From: Nitzschia sp. DOCU1
Lineage: Eukaryota; Bacillariophyta; Bacillariophyceae; Bacillariales; Bacillariaceae
NCBI GenBank assembly: GCA_951394045.1
Contig: OX595991.1
Coordinates: 1,860,001 to 1,924,000 of the forward strand
Length of the DNA: 64,000 nucleotides
Direction of reading: 5' to 3'
Part shown: in pieces, positions 1 through 10,354 of the stretch
How the letters are laid out: each line of letters opens with the position of its first letter
Position numbering within the stretch: position 1 is the first letter of the stretch
Translations under genes and position numbers: made by a program
Notes under the pieces: generated by a model
Told to the model about the DNA's origin: nothing
The model's database searches: none
Seen by the model: only the letters and a program-made list of their open reading frames with translations

Positions 1-53
1 AGGTTGAAATCGTAGTGTCACAACTCGAATAAGACATTGAGTGCATCCGTTTG

Positions 54-1663
54 ATGCAAATGACGAAAATGGTGCGAGTCCAAGTCCATCTGATTGCATT
101 GCTAGTTTCTTCCTGGTTAGCGGGTTCCGCCGCTGGTTACGGCCTGGACTGTTCTTTTCCGGTTCACAACCAGACATTCAGTGATAATTGCGATGGTTTG
201 GAGGGTCGTCGTGAGCTCTATGAAACTTACATGGAAGGTTGCGCCGCTTATTACGATGAAGAATCTTGTGTCCATGAAGAAGGTAGAAGATTACTCCAGA
301 ACCGTAATCAGCCGCAGTCTATGGTGGTAAGTCTTCCTGATGATCCAGTCGCCCCGATTCGATGTTTCGCTAATATCCCTCAATAATGCGACGTCAGAAT
401 TACACTTCGGGCGGCTTTCGGAAAGTCGTCGCCCCACCGGCATTACAGAAGCTGCTGTGGGATTTTTGGGAAAATAACAAGGACAATGCAGAAGTCGAAG
501 AGTGGTACCATGGGAATATCTACACGAACCACTGGGCGGTCCCGACCAACTTTGTTTCGGTTGAAAAAGAGGAAAATATTGGTGGCGGTCAAGACCTTGT
601 AGAAGCAATTTGGGATGTAGCACAAGAAGAGGTTGAACTTTGGACCGGTATCAAAATGCGGCCGTCGTCGGTCTATGGGATCCGTATTTATAATGAAGGC
701 GCCATTCTGAGTCCTCATGTGGATCGACTGCCTCTTGTGAGCTCCTGCATTGTGAATGTGGCCCAGGACGTTGACGAAGATTGGCCTCTAGAGGTCTACA
801 ATCGGTTTGGAGAAGCTACAAATATTACAATGCGTCCCTTTGATATGGTGTTTTACGAAAGTCACTCCTTGATTCATGGGCGGCCGTTCGCACTCAAAGG
901 CCGTTACTTTGCCTCAATCTTTATCCACTTTGAAGCGATGGGGGAGAGCCTACAAGAGACCGGAGAAGGTCAAGAGGAATATGACGAGGACAGTTTGCTT
1001 CCTCCCTACATTATTCCTGATTCTCCGTGGGCAGAAGAGTGGCTGGAAGATCACCCAACAGGATGGTCAAAGGTAAGACACCTGCCGAGAAGAGCCTGAC
1101 GATTTTGCCATCTAGCTAGTCTGACCATTTAAAACAAACACAGGAAATTCACGAGGAAGATGAACATTCGGTGATGGATTTCGCGGCGTATGGTCAGCTC
1201 GAAGAGTTGGAGGAATACCTGGATGCGGAACCTGAGCTCGTCAATTATGTCGATGAAGAGAATGGTTGGCAGGTAAGGTGCCGCGTTGAGTCTACTTTGT
1301 TTGTGGTTTTCCCCTCTCGAGATTGGTTCGTCTCAATAACAATTGTGTATTGTTTTCAATTCTTAGCCTCTTCATGAAGCCGTGTATGCTGGGCACTTTG
1401 ATACTGTCAAATTCTTGATTGAACGCGGGGCTGATATTCACGCCCAAACCAATGAGGAGCAATCTGTCTTGAACCTGGCAAAGATGACCCTTGGCCTCGA
1501 AGACCCAATCACTCGTATGTTGATGCGGCTCGGTGCCGATGACGCATTTAATGGCTACTACCATAATTACAAGTTCCGGGTTCCTCGTGAAGAAGAAGAG
1601 GACGACGACGAAGAGGACGAGAACGGCGAAGAAGAGGGCCCTATGTCTGGAGTGGAGCTATAA
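54..1663 (+). CDS. Secreted 2OG-Fe(II) oxygenase (prolyl 4-hydroxylase-like) with C-terminal ankyrin repeats, paralog 1
   Basis: Four exons (54-326, 398-1072, 1144-1272, 1367-1663) give 457 residues; all junctions are GT-AG and in phase. The N-terminus is a signal peptide (hydrophobic run LIALLVSSWLAGSAAG). A short Cys-containing segment follows, then a double-stranded beta-helix dioxygenase domain. Its iron ligands are HVD (about residues 198-200) and a distal His in IHGRPF (about 251), with a Lys seven residues later that could bind 2-oxoglutarate. The C-terminus has ankyrin-type helices (PLHEAVYAGHFDTVKFLI) and a very acidic tail. Family knowledge suggests hydroxylation of a protein or peptide in the secretory pathway, but the substrate is unknown. 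The ATG at 54 is used because the codon at 51 is TTG; ATGs at 60 and 69 are alternatives. The next gene is its paralog in the same orientation. Confidence 0.85.
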
Positions 1664-2362
1664 GGAGCGCCGACCGGCTGTTTGAGGGAATCTTGGAATC
1701 GAATCATGTGATATTCGTGCCTGGAAAGCCGCCAAGTACAGGCGACGGGCCCTCCGAGTCTAGTAGGTGGGGTTTGTTGACTTGGTCGGGCCATGCATTC
1801 TAGAATCAAACATCGTCTGAGCCAGATAGAGAGCGTCTACCGCATCTATTGTTGCTTCCCACTGAAGCCAGCATTTTTCATGGTGCTGCTGCTACCAGGA
1901 GCAACGAAATGGTTGATTGTCCGTTATTAAGTGTTGGCCTTTTTTTATCGCTCACGACCTAGTACTATGAAACGTGCAATACATAGAGTGTGGTACCATT
2001 GCCGCGCGCCTGCCGGTCAATAAGCTCTTCCGCGCAGAGGCGAGGCCTCACATTTCCAGAAATCGGGCGCATTCATGATAACTCGTGTTACGAGTTATGG
2101 CGCGGAGAACGATTTTTGGAAATGAGGCCTCGCCTCTGCGCGGAAGAGCTTATGTGAGTTGACAGCAGTCGTTTCGGAGGCTCGCCCGGCTCGGCCAATT
2201 CGGATTTGTTCCCTCACGAAAAATGCGATCGAACCGCGAAAGTGGCTGTAACCCGAACTCCTCGCCCAAAGGTCACAAGACCCCGCGAAAACACCAAAGC
2301 ATCGGTTCGTTTTTGTTCACAAATTCTTGGATTGCCAAGTACAGAAGCAATCAATCAATATC
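1664..2362. other. Intergenic region between tandem paralogs
   Basis: No gene is supported here. Apart from the inverted repeat at 2020-2153 it holds the 3' region of paralog 1 and the promoter/5' region of paralog 2. Short open frames at 2206-2453 have no family features. Confidence 0.7.
2020..2153. repeat. Long near-perfect inverted repeat (foldback/MITE-like element)
   Basis: The left arm (2020-2065) is the reverse complement of the right arm (2110-2153) apart from a 2-nt indel and one mismatch. Each arm carries CTTCCGCGCAGAGGCGAGG or its complement. A second perfect 9-bp inverted repeat, ATAACTCGT/ACGAGTTAT, sits in the loop. The transcript could fold into a hairpin of more than 40 bp. 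There is no coding capacity. It lies between the tandem oxygenase paralogs, 210 bp before the second start codon. It may be a miniature inverted-repeat element or a local foldback; I could not identify a target-site duplication. Confidence 0.85.
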
Positions 2363-3928
2363 ATGTTGCACATTCGTTCTCTCTATTTGCTCATTGCCGT
2401 ATTGGCTGTTGGCAACACTATTGCTGACGATACTAATGAAGGCTACGGATTAGATTGTTCGTTTCCGGTTCATTCGACCGAAACGAGTTGCGGAGACTTG
2501 CTCGGTGATCGAAAAGCTGTCTACGAAACATACTTGCAAGGATGCAGAGATCATTGGGGTCCAAAGGGCGTTGGTCGATGCAATGGAAACGAAAGGGATC
2601 GTCTGGAGATGAGTCGTCGTCAACCTCAAAGTATGGTGGTACGTTGTCAAACAGCCCAAGTGGCTGCCTCCTTCATTTCGCGCAAAGTTCACGTGATGTG
2701 CTCATTTTCAATGTTTCTTCTCTCTATTCTATCGTGTAGAATTACACAGACACTGGATTTAAAAAGATCAAGGCCCCCAAACCTCTGTGGGATCTCATCA
2801 ATGATTATTGGCAAAAGAATAAGGAAAAGAAATTGAAGGAAGAGTGGGGTGTCGGCAACATTTACACCAACAACTGGGTAGCTCCTACCTACATGGTCAG
2901 TGTCGAAAACAACGGCCTACGCGGGGGAGGCGCTCGTATGAAGAACAGTATTTGGGAGGCAGCTCGTCCGACTATTGAGGCGTGGACTGGTATGAAGTTG
3001 CAACCCACCAGTTTGTATGGAATTCGAATCTACACGGAGGGTGCTATCCTCGCCCCCCATGTGGACCGCCTTCCTTTGGTGTCTTCTTGTATTATCAATG
3101 TAGACCAAGATGTGGACGAGCCGTGGATCTTGGAAGTGTTTGATCGACACGATCGTGCCGTCAATGTTACTATGGAACCCGGCGACATGGTTCTTTATGA
3201 GTCGGGAAGTCTGGTGCACGGCGTAAGTGAAGAATGTGGCGTTTTCTCGCATCTCTCATAACCATACTACTACAACCGTGACTCACATGGACTCTACGTA
3301 TTTGCTTGTTACAGCGACCATTTGCTCTCAAGGGCCGTTACTATGCGTAAGTGGAGAATGTGACTGCTGCTCGCACCTCTCATAACCATGACTCACATGA
3401 CTGTGCCTTTTGCCCATTCAATCGGAAATTCGGTACTATAGTAACATCTTCATCCATTTCGAGCCCACCGGTGAACACTTGTACGATGGAGAGTGGGACG
3501 AGGCTAGTGATGACTTCTTCCCACCTTATATTTTGGAGAATTCTCCTGAAAAAGCACATTGGGCCCGACAGAATCCTGCAGGATGGAAGAAGCTTTCTCC
3601 ATCGGCAGCACAAGTGGTCAAATTGGAGGGACACGCCGCTGCCGCGGTCGGTGATGTAGAAACTCTCAAGGAGCTTGCGGTGGAAAACAAGAGAGCACTC
3701 CACGCCCAGGATGCCAACGGCTGGCAGCCATTGCACGAAGCTGTTCGTGCGGGACATATCGATGCCGTCAGGCTTTTGGTGGAGCATGGCGCCGACGTTA
3801 ACGCGGTGACAAATTTTGGAACCGGAGTCAGTCCCTACCACATTGCTAGAAAGAGTCTGTCGCCATCCCACCCAGTGGCAGAATTCCTGGCTGAACTTGG
3901 CGCGATTGATGTTGGACCAGAGCTGTAG
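2363..3928 (+). CDS. Secreted 2OG-Fe(II) oxygenase with C-terminal ankyrin repeats, paralog 2
   Basis: Four exons (2363-2638, 2740-3222, 3315-3346, 3442-3928) encode 425 residues. The signal peptide is MLHIRSLYLLIAVLAVG, followed by the same YGLDCSFPVH segment as paralog 1. The oxygenase core is conserved: LYGIRIYTEGAILAPHVDR supplies HxD, and VHGRPFALKGRYYA supplies the distal His and a Lys. Ankyrin repeats follow (GWQPLHEAVRAGHIDAVRLL, then HGADVNAVTNFG), and the acidic tail of paralog 1 is missing. Only the first intron position (SMV|NYT) is shared with paralog 1; the two introns around the 32-nt exon 3 are absent there. Their splice sites are supported because removing them restores alignment to RPFALKGRYFA-IFIHF of paralog 1. 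The in-frame TTG at 2327 was not used as start. Confidence 0.85.
3223..3314 (+). repeat. Introner-like intron copy A1 (intron 2 of oxygenase paralog 2)
   Basis: This 92-nt GT-AG intron shares 36 of its first 43 bases with the next intron (3347-3441), including GTAAGTG.AGAATGTG and CTCTCATAACCAT. Both also contain GACTCACATG; here it follows a 14-nt spacer. The exonic bases before it are GGC. It is absent from the paralog at 54-1663. Confidence 0.8.
3347..3441 (+). repeat. Introner-like intron copy A2 (intron 3 of oxygenase paralog 2)
   Basis: This 95-nt GT-AG intron matches the 5' half of copy A1, lacks the 14-nt spacer before GACTCACATG, and has a diverged 3' half. The upstream exon ends TGC, so both copies follow 'GC'. 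The intervening 32-nt exon shows no duplication. Confidence 0.8.
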
Positions 3929-4075
3929 AGAATGCTATCATATTTGCTGCCTCCACCCCCTGCAATTTATAGAATAGAGTCACTGGCTGACTCGCAACTG
4001 TTGTAAAAGTAGAGTATAATTCACAAATCAAATAGAACCCAGTACTCTAGAGATTTTGTAGCCTATCAATTATAA

Positions 4076-7000
4076 TCACACCCAGACTACTTTCTCTTCC
4101 AGGTCGTCCATGGTGATGTCCAAAAGACCCAGCACGAGATCTGGATTCACCGCAAAGTATCCATTCAGATTCTCAAGCGCCAGGTCCATCTGCTGACGCA
4201 CTTGTTCGTTTAGATTCGTCGCGAGAATATGGGTGATGTTGTCTTCGAAGCTTTTGACAACCTTGTTGAGAAGCCAATCAGCACCCGTGTTCTTGACCTT
4301 GAGCTTGACCTTTTCCAGCTGCACGTCCAACTCTCGAATCTGGAGTAATGGCACAGCGCATTTCCTACCCCTTTTCTCCACGTACTCCTTGACGCACTCC
4401 ACTCGAAGCTTGATGGACACGTTTCGCACCATTAAGCTGCCACTACCTTCAAAGACGGGGTCAAAGACAGTCCGTCTGTTTTCGTTCTTCTCAATTCGAA
4501 ACAGGAAATTGTCCAGATTGAACGTCAGCTTTTGGATCTCGAGAAAGAGGACAGACGGGTCCACCCGTGGATTGAAGCGATGTACGTATTGTTCCGACGC
4601 TTCCGAGTTTCTCGACAGCAGTGGCGGTCGATAGCTAGTAGGCGTCACTGGATCTTCCTTGCACTCTTTGCTATTATTCGCGCTACCACCAGACTCTTCT
4701 CGCTCTTTTTGCAGTTGAATTTGATACGAGACATCTCGAATGGCGATTTCCAGTAGCTCGTCATCGTCAATTTCAAGATTTCTCCACAACTCAATCCCAC
4801 AGTTGAGGACTGCTGACACTGGGAGGCCTTGCAAAGCTGACGCGACGTAGCGATCTGAAGGAGGTTGCTGCACGCCTCCCACCCCTTCTTGCCAGCAGCC
4901 ATATTGTTGAGCATTGCGCAACAGGACACGAATGTGATCCAAAACTGAAGACTCCTTGTCGAGACGCTCAATGGGTACCACCACCGTTGATGCCGGCGCT
5001 GAAACTTCCGATTTACAATCCTCTTCCTCGGTACCGATCATTGGAAAGAAGAGAGTATCTCCACCCATTACTGATGCGAGAACACAGTCGAAAAGTCAGA
5101 GGGTCAATTCGGGATGGGAGATTTCGCTACGAAGACACATCAAACAAGTCGTACCTTGACAAGTGAGATTTTCCCTCTTGATGGACAAATCAGTGAGTGT
5201 GAGATCCCTTCCGTCCGCACCACGACAGGTGAGAACCCACCCATCAGCCAGGTCACGCTTTTCGACAGGAATCGACATTTTTGGGAGGTAGTCCTGAACG
5301 AGAACAAAATTACGTGAGGGAGAGTTCAAAGAAACAAGACGAGTGCCGGTACCCTTCATCTCGTACCAAAAATCGTTCAATAGCAATCGTCGATTTCTCG
5401 CGAATAAATTCCGACAACTTTTCGGGATCTTCGACTGCTTCCGATGCCTCCTTCAGGAACTCATCAACGTCGACCTCGTCGACAAGATTGAGGATATCGT
5501 CCTCGATGCTGCAGAGCACGTCGTGAGTCAGCCATAGTGCGTAATGACCGATTGCACGCGCTCGCCGGATTCTTACCTGGGGTAATATGGAAGCACAACC
5601 ATCATTTCTTTGACGTCACGAGAGAACGATTCCAGCGCCAGAATCAGTCTCATATCAATGTCATGGATAATGCTTACAGCTTCATCCTCCAATAGAAAGT
5701 CAAGCCAATCCTTTGTCAAGTCACCTTCACTGATCTTGTGGAATTGGACGACGCAGAGAGAGAAAAGACTTGATATTGGAATCATGTATTCTTGTGCGTT
5801 GAGGTGCATCTTGGACACGGCAAACGAGAGTTCGGCGTCAGCTGCGTCCAGGAGGGGCATCCAGAACTTGCCGGCGATGGTGAAATCTTTCAACATTCGA
5901 AACTGGCGAAGAGTATGGAAGTTGGAGGCGTGAATGGATAGCATTTGCGAGGCGACCTCTTCCTTCTCGAAAACGCGAACAAGCAATCGCTCGAGTGTGT
6001 CTAGGACCCAGTCCTCCACAAGGAGGCGAAGCAACGACTTTCGCGGAGCAGCAATGCATTGGATAGCCATTGCGAGATGAGCAAGTTTCTCATTGTTTCT
6101 GGCCGCTGCGTTGCCATTTTTCGCCGTTATGCTTTTGAAGTGATTGTAGATAAACTGAGCAGTTCGATGGTAGTGTTCTCGGCTTTCTTCGTCGATAATC
6201 TTTGACTTCACCAAGGCTAGCTCGAGCTGCTCCACGCACTTGGTCCAATCACCATGCTCCATCGCCATCAAGAGCACTTCGTCCTGGACAATTGTGTCAA
6301 CGAATCGAAGAAGCCGGACCTTGGCCTTACGGCCTTGTTTCTCCATTCGATCTGCAATTCCCTTGCCAATCTTTTGCAATCGTTCTTTCACCGGTCCAAA
6401 TGTCGACACAATCTCCTCCCACGCTCTACGCCAAATTTTAAGAGACTTTGGATTGACATTCTTTTGCTGGACTTTGATGACTGTCTTGACGAAAATCAAG
6501 AATTCGTAGCACAATGACAGCGCCAACTTGAACTCAGGTTCGTCGACGCACCCAGCTCTTGCAAGGGAGACGGTCCTCATAAGGGTACGAATCATCGCAA
6601 ACGCTCTTTCATAGTTCCTTTTATGAGCGGCCTCAAGTAGCTTGTCAGCAATGGTAACATCGACGGTGACTTCGATGCTTTCGCTTTCGTCATAGTCTCC
6701 TTTCTCTGCACCTTTGCCACCAAAAAGACCAAACATATCGTTCATGAACCAAAAACCTGGCTCATTGGTCTCAGGCCTGCTACTCGAATGGGAACTATCG
6801 GTTGCAGTTATGACAATATTCGAGGCATCGTTATCTTTGCTGTCCACCGGAGCGCCTGGTGAATCCAAACGATCAAAGAATTTCACCATCGACGCAAGAA
6901 ACTCATTCATTCCTTCGTCAAACTCGTCATCTTCTTCTGTTGCCCGCAAAAAGCTTTTCCATAGGATGTCCGAGTACTTTGACAGGCTACGCCATATTTT

Positions 7001-9688
7001 CCCTTTCATGGGTTCAAATAGGTCAGGGTCGTCTTTTTGTTCGCGAATGGCCGCATGGTAGTTGTCGACTTGCAGCTGATACTGCACTGCTTCCTTGACA
7101 TGTTCGATCACCGGGATAAATCGTGCACTCTTGCAGGAAATGATGTCCGTCTTGTTCAACTCAAGTGTCTGGCCTTCATGTTTGCTGCCATCTTTCATCT
7201 CGACAATGTACCGTCCCGACTGAAAAGTGCGTCCACCGCCGGTATAAGCGACTACCTCACCTTGACCCAGAGTAGTTTCGACGTCAAAACCAATGGCAGC
7301 TTCCATCGTGCTATGAATGGCGTTCCGTTGGAGGTAGGCACAAGCACTTCCCACACCACGGCGCTGCCACAATGAACGTACGACGTGGCAGTCATCTTCC
7401 ACGCGCCATCCAACCAAGACGCCGAGGCCAAACGATGTGGCGACGCAAGACCCCAAGGGAAGCTTCGAATGCTTTGGCATGTATCGGTCAGGCCATTCAT
7501 CCATTATTCGCAACGTCATCTCGGCAAATTTGCCGTTGCGCAGGAACGATCTGTCCATTTGGACTGTGATCGAGAGGCAATTGGTGCGTCGTTTCCCTTG
7601 CGGAGGAAGTTTGTTCTTTTGAAACACAGAAATACGTTTGCTTGAGATTACCGTGGCCATTTGAAACTGAAGCCTATGGAATTTCGTTGGAGATTTCAAG
7701 CCAGGCTGGTGCGGAAACAGGGGGACCACGATTTTGACTCCGGGTAATAGGAGTGCCCGAGAGATAGGTCGTCTCAACTCCTTTGGGGTGCTTGGTAGTC
7801 GTTTCTTCTCTCGTACCAGCTCGATCGATTCTTTCAATGCTGCCTGTGGATCTTGCGGTATTGAAGCCAGCGATGATGAATCACCGCCATCTCGTTCCGA
7901 ATACAAACTAGCAAGGTCGGATGATTCGTGTTGGCTTCTCGAAAGCCCGTCGCTACTTCGAGGCATAGATCGGGAGCCGAAAATGAACGGCTTTTGACGG
8001 TGCTTCAAATTCGGTAGCTCAATTTTCTCCACAATGCTGACATGACGCGACGTGGATTCGCTAGAATCCACCGTATTCGCAGGAGATATTAATGTATTAT
8101 TGGCCGCAGCTGCAGCAGACGTCCACATAGAATGGACAGGGGGAAGAGCCACGGCTCCAATATAGTCCTTGAAATCTGGATCCTTCCGGAATATCGTTTC
8201 TTTCTGTAGTTGCTTGTCCTTGGCTTTCCCCTTCTTGAGGTTGTGCTCGACCTTTTCACGAATCGTGGTGATTCGTTCAGCAGTGTCGTGGGACGTCATA
8301 GCTTTCTGCACCGCAGCAGATCCTAGGAGTTTCATTCCGATCTCCGCCCCGACGTCAAGCCAGTTCAAATCACTTGTACTCTCCAAGCCTGTATCTTGGG
8401 AATGGTCCGTAGCCTCGGTCCCGCTGTCCGTCGAGACGTCATCATCATCATCGTCTAGAATTCCATTCAGAGCCGAGAGATTGATGTCGTTGATTTCGTC
8501 CAGATGAGTACTAGACTGAACGCCCTTACTGCTCAATTCATCGTCTTCCGTCTTAAGAAGTGCTTCCAAAGCCAGCGTCTCTCGCTTTTCCGCGTGGAGA
8601 AGTTGAGTGGGTTCTGACGACGACCTTGTAAAGTCATAGACTTCTTCGATCGAAGGTTCCGCTTTACTTTTCTCTTCCATATTGCCAGTGGACTCTGTCT
8701 TTTTTCGCTTGAATGCTGCTCTACGAAGCTTGGCATATTGTTTGCGAACATAGGCATCTCGTAGCATGACATAGCAAAAGTCAATGGCCTCCACGTGTAC
8801 GGATGTATTCTTACTCCATGGATCGCGGGCTCGTGTTTTGTCCGAAACTACAAACTCACTTTCTTGCGTGGAGGGAGGGGGCAACTTCCAAAGGTCCTGT
8901 TCAAAGCTAGCTGCTCGTTTGGAATCACCCCACTCAAAATCCAGTTTATTCCACTCTCGTCCCCTAAAGCGTTTTCCAAATAGGACATGATTGTCGATCC
9001 ACTTTAACCCAGGAATCAGTCTCTCCAGAAAGGATCGTATTGGCGCGGGAAGGAGCAGACTCAACTCTTTCAAATCCACTAGCAGTGCCACGGTCGTCAT
9101 GGATATCAACAAGGTAAATTGCAGCGTCCAAATAGTGGCAAAGGTAGTACCAATGGCAACCATACTCAGGCCGAAAAGCACAAGTCCAAAAAAGGTGGCT
9201 AAGCCTCCCCAGATCGGCTTGACATTCCAGAAAACATAGTCCCAAAGCTTGGACATGGAATTCGAAAACGAGGGCAGTGATTTTCTCTCGGAAAATAATA
9301 TCCTCCAACAGTTTCGAATCTGTCGTTGGATCCACCTCCAGTTTCTGGTACTGATTAACGGCGACAATGACGGATACTCATCATCGTCTGTCCAGTCTAC
9401 TTCCAAGCCTAGATGCAACGGCATTTGAAATTGTTGCGTCTTATTGAGAATGTCGGATAGTTCCGCACCGAATTGATCGAATTGTTGATCACGGGCCGGC
9501 TCGTCTGATTTCTCCAAATCTTTGAGAACGGAGCGAAAAGTATCGATCAGGTTGGAAGGTTTACCTGATGCCATGGTAGACCGACGGTGTTGTTGTGGAA
9601 GAGTGCGGTTCGAGAGAGATCGATCTCGCTTTAAACTCGTCCTCTGGTCCACATCGCTACTGTGCCGCTTGAGCACTTTTAAGTTCAT
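4076..9688 (-). CDS. Giant membrane-anchored protein with possible TULIP-like C-terminus, function unknown
   Basis: The exons, read on the minus strand, are 9688-5577, 5508-5367, 5293-5155 and 5070-4076. All phases match and give 1,795 residues. A hydrophobic region at about residues 155-205 (WGGLATFFGLVLFGLSM and following) predicts two membrane passes or a hairpin. The middle is acidic and low-complexity (poly-Asp, Ser-rich). A conserved-looking block near GLGVLVGWRVEDDCHVVRSL and GQGEVVAYTGGGRTF resembles small beta domains. Residues about 1640-1795 alternate beta strands and amphipathic helices (SGSLMVRNVSIKLRVE, LNEQVRQQMDLALENLNGYF), which recalls TULIP/BPI-type lipid-binding domains such as fungal HAM1-like proteins. 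That assignment is inference from pattern only. If correct, it would tether a membrane and move lipid. The gene converges with the oxygenase paralogs and diverges from the ZIP gene. Confidence 0.75.
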
Positions 9689-10354
9689 GGTCGTGTGGCA
9701 CTGGGAGTGTTACTTAATAAACCACTGAGAAATTTTGGAAAGAGGTGCGTCAGACTTGGAGTCTCCAAAAGCGGGAGATCCGACAGCCAATTCGACTCGT
9801 AGTATAACCCCTTTATGTTACTATGGTTCAGATGGGGCCCACGATTGTGTTATTTGGATGAAGCACTAGTCGAAACAATAACAACTCGACAACCCGTCCA
9901 ACATTGAGAAAGAGGGGATGAGCGACAATGATGATTAGCTTTGCTTGTTTCGTGAGTTGGTAAATTACAGTTAAAACGTCGTTTGAAGACCATACAATTT
10001 TCAGAAGTGAACCTTGTCCTGCGCTATTTGAAATGCCGATCCGTTGGGGAGGCGCCGGCCACACAGCTCTAGCGCCGGCCATTGAAATTTTCGTGCAGTC
10101 GACCGAGTCGGAGACCTAACGTCAGCTTATTTCCCGCGCAAAAATCCTGCTGCCAACAACAAACAAACTGAAGCGGACACCCTTCTTTGGATGAAAGGTA
10201 GTGTAACCATCTTTCACCCTTTGAGCACAAGAGTTAAAGAAATCCTTCTTGCTCTCACTGACTACTCGCTAAGATACCATTTCGAAGTGAGTTTTCCTGT
10301 TGATTCCTGCACCTGGCCTTGACGATTTCACGTCCAACCTTTTGTACCTGAAAA
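9689..10354. other. Divergent intergenic region
   Basis: No gene is supported in this shared upstream region of the giant minus-strand gene and the ZIP gene. A short direct repeat of GCGCCGGCCA occurs near 10051 and 10072, and an AACGTCAG half-CRE-like site lies near 10119. The 84-codon minus frame at 9828-10082 has no recognisable features. Confidence 0.6.
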
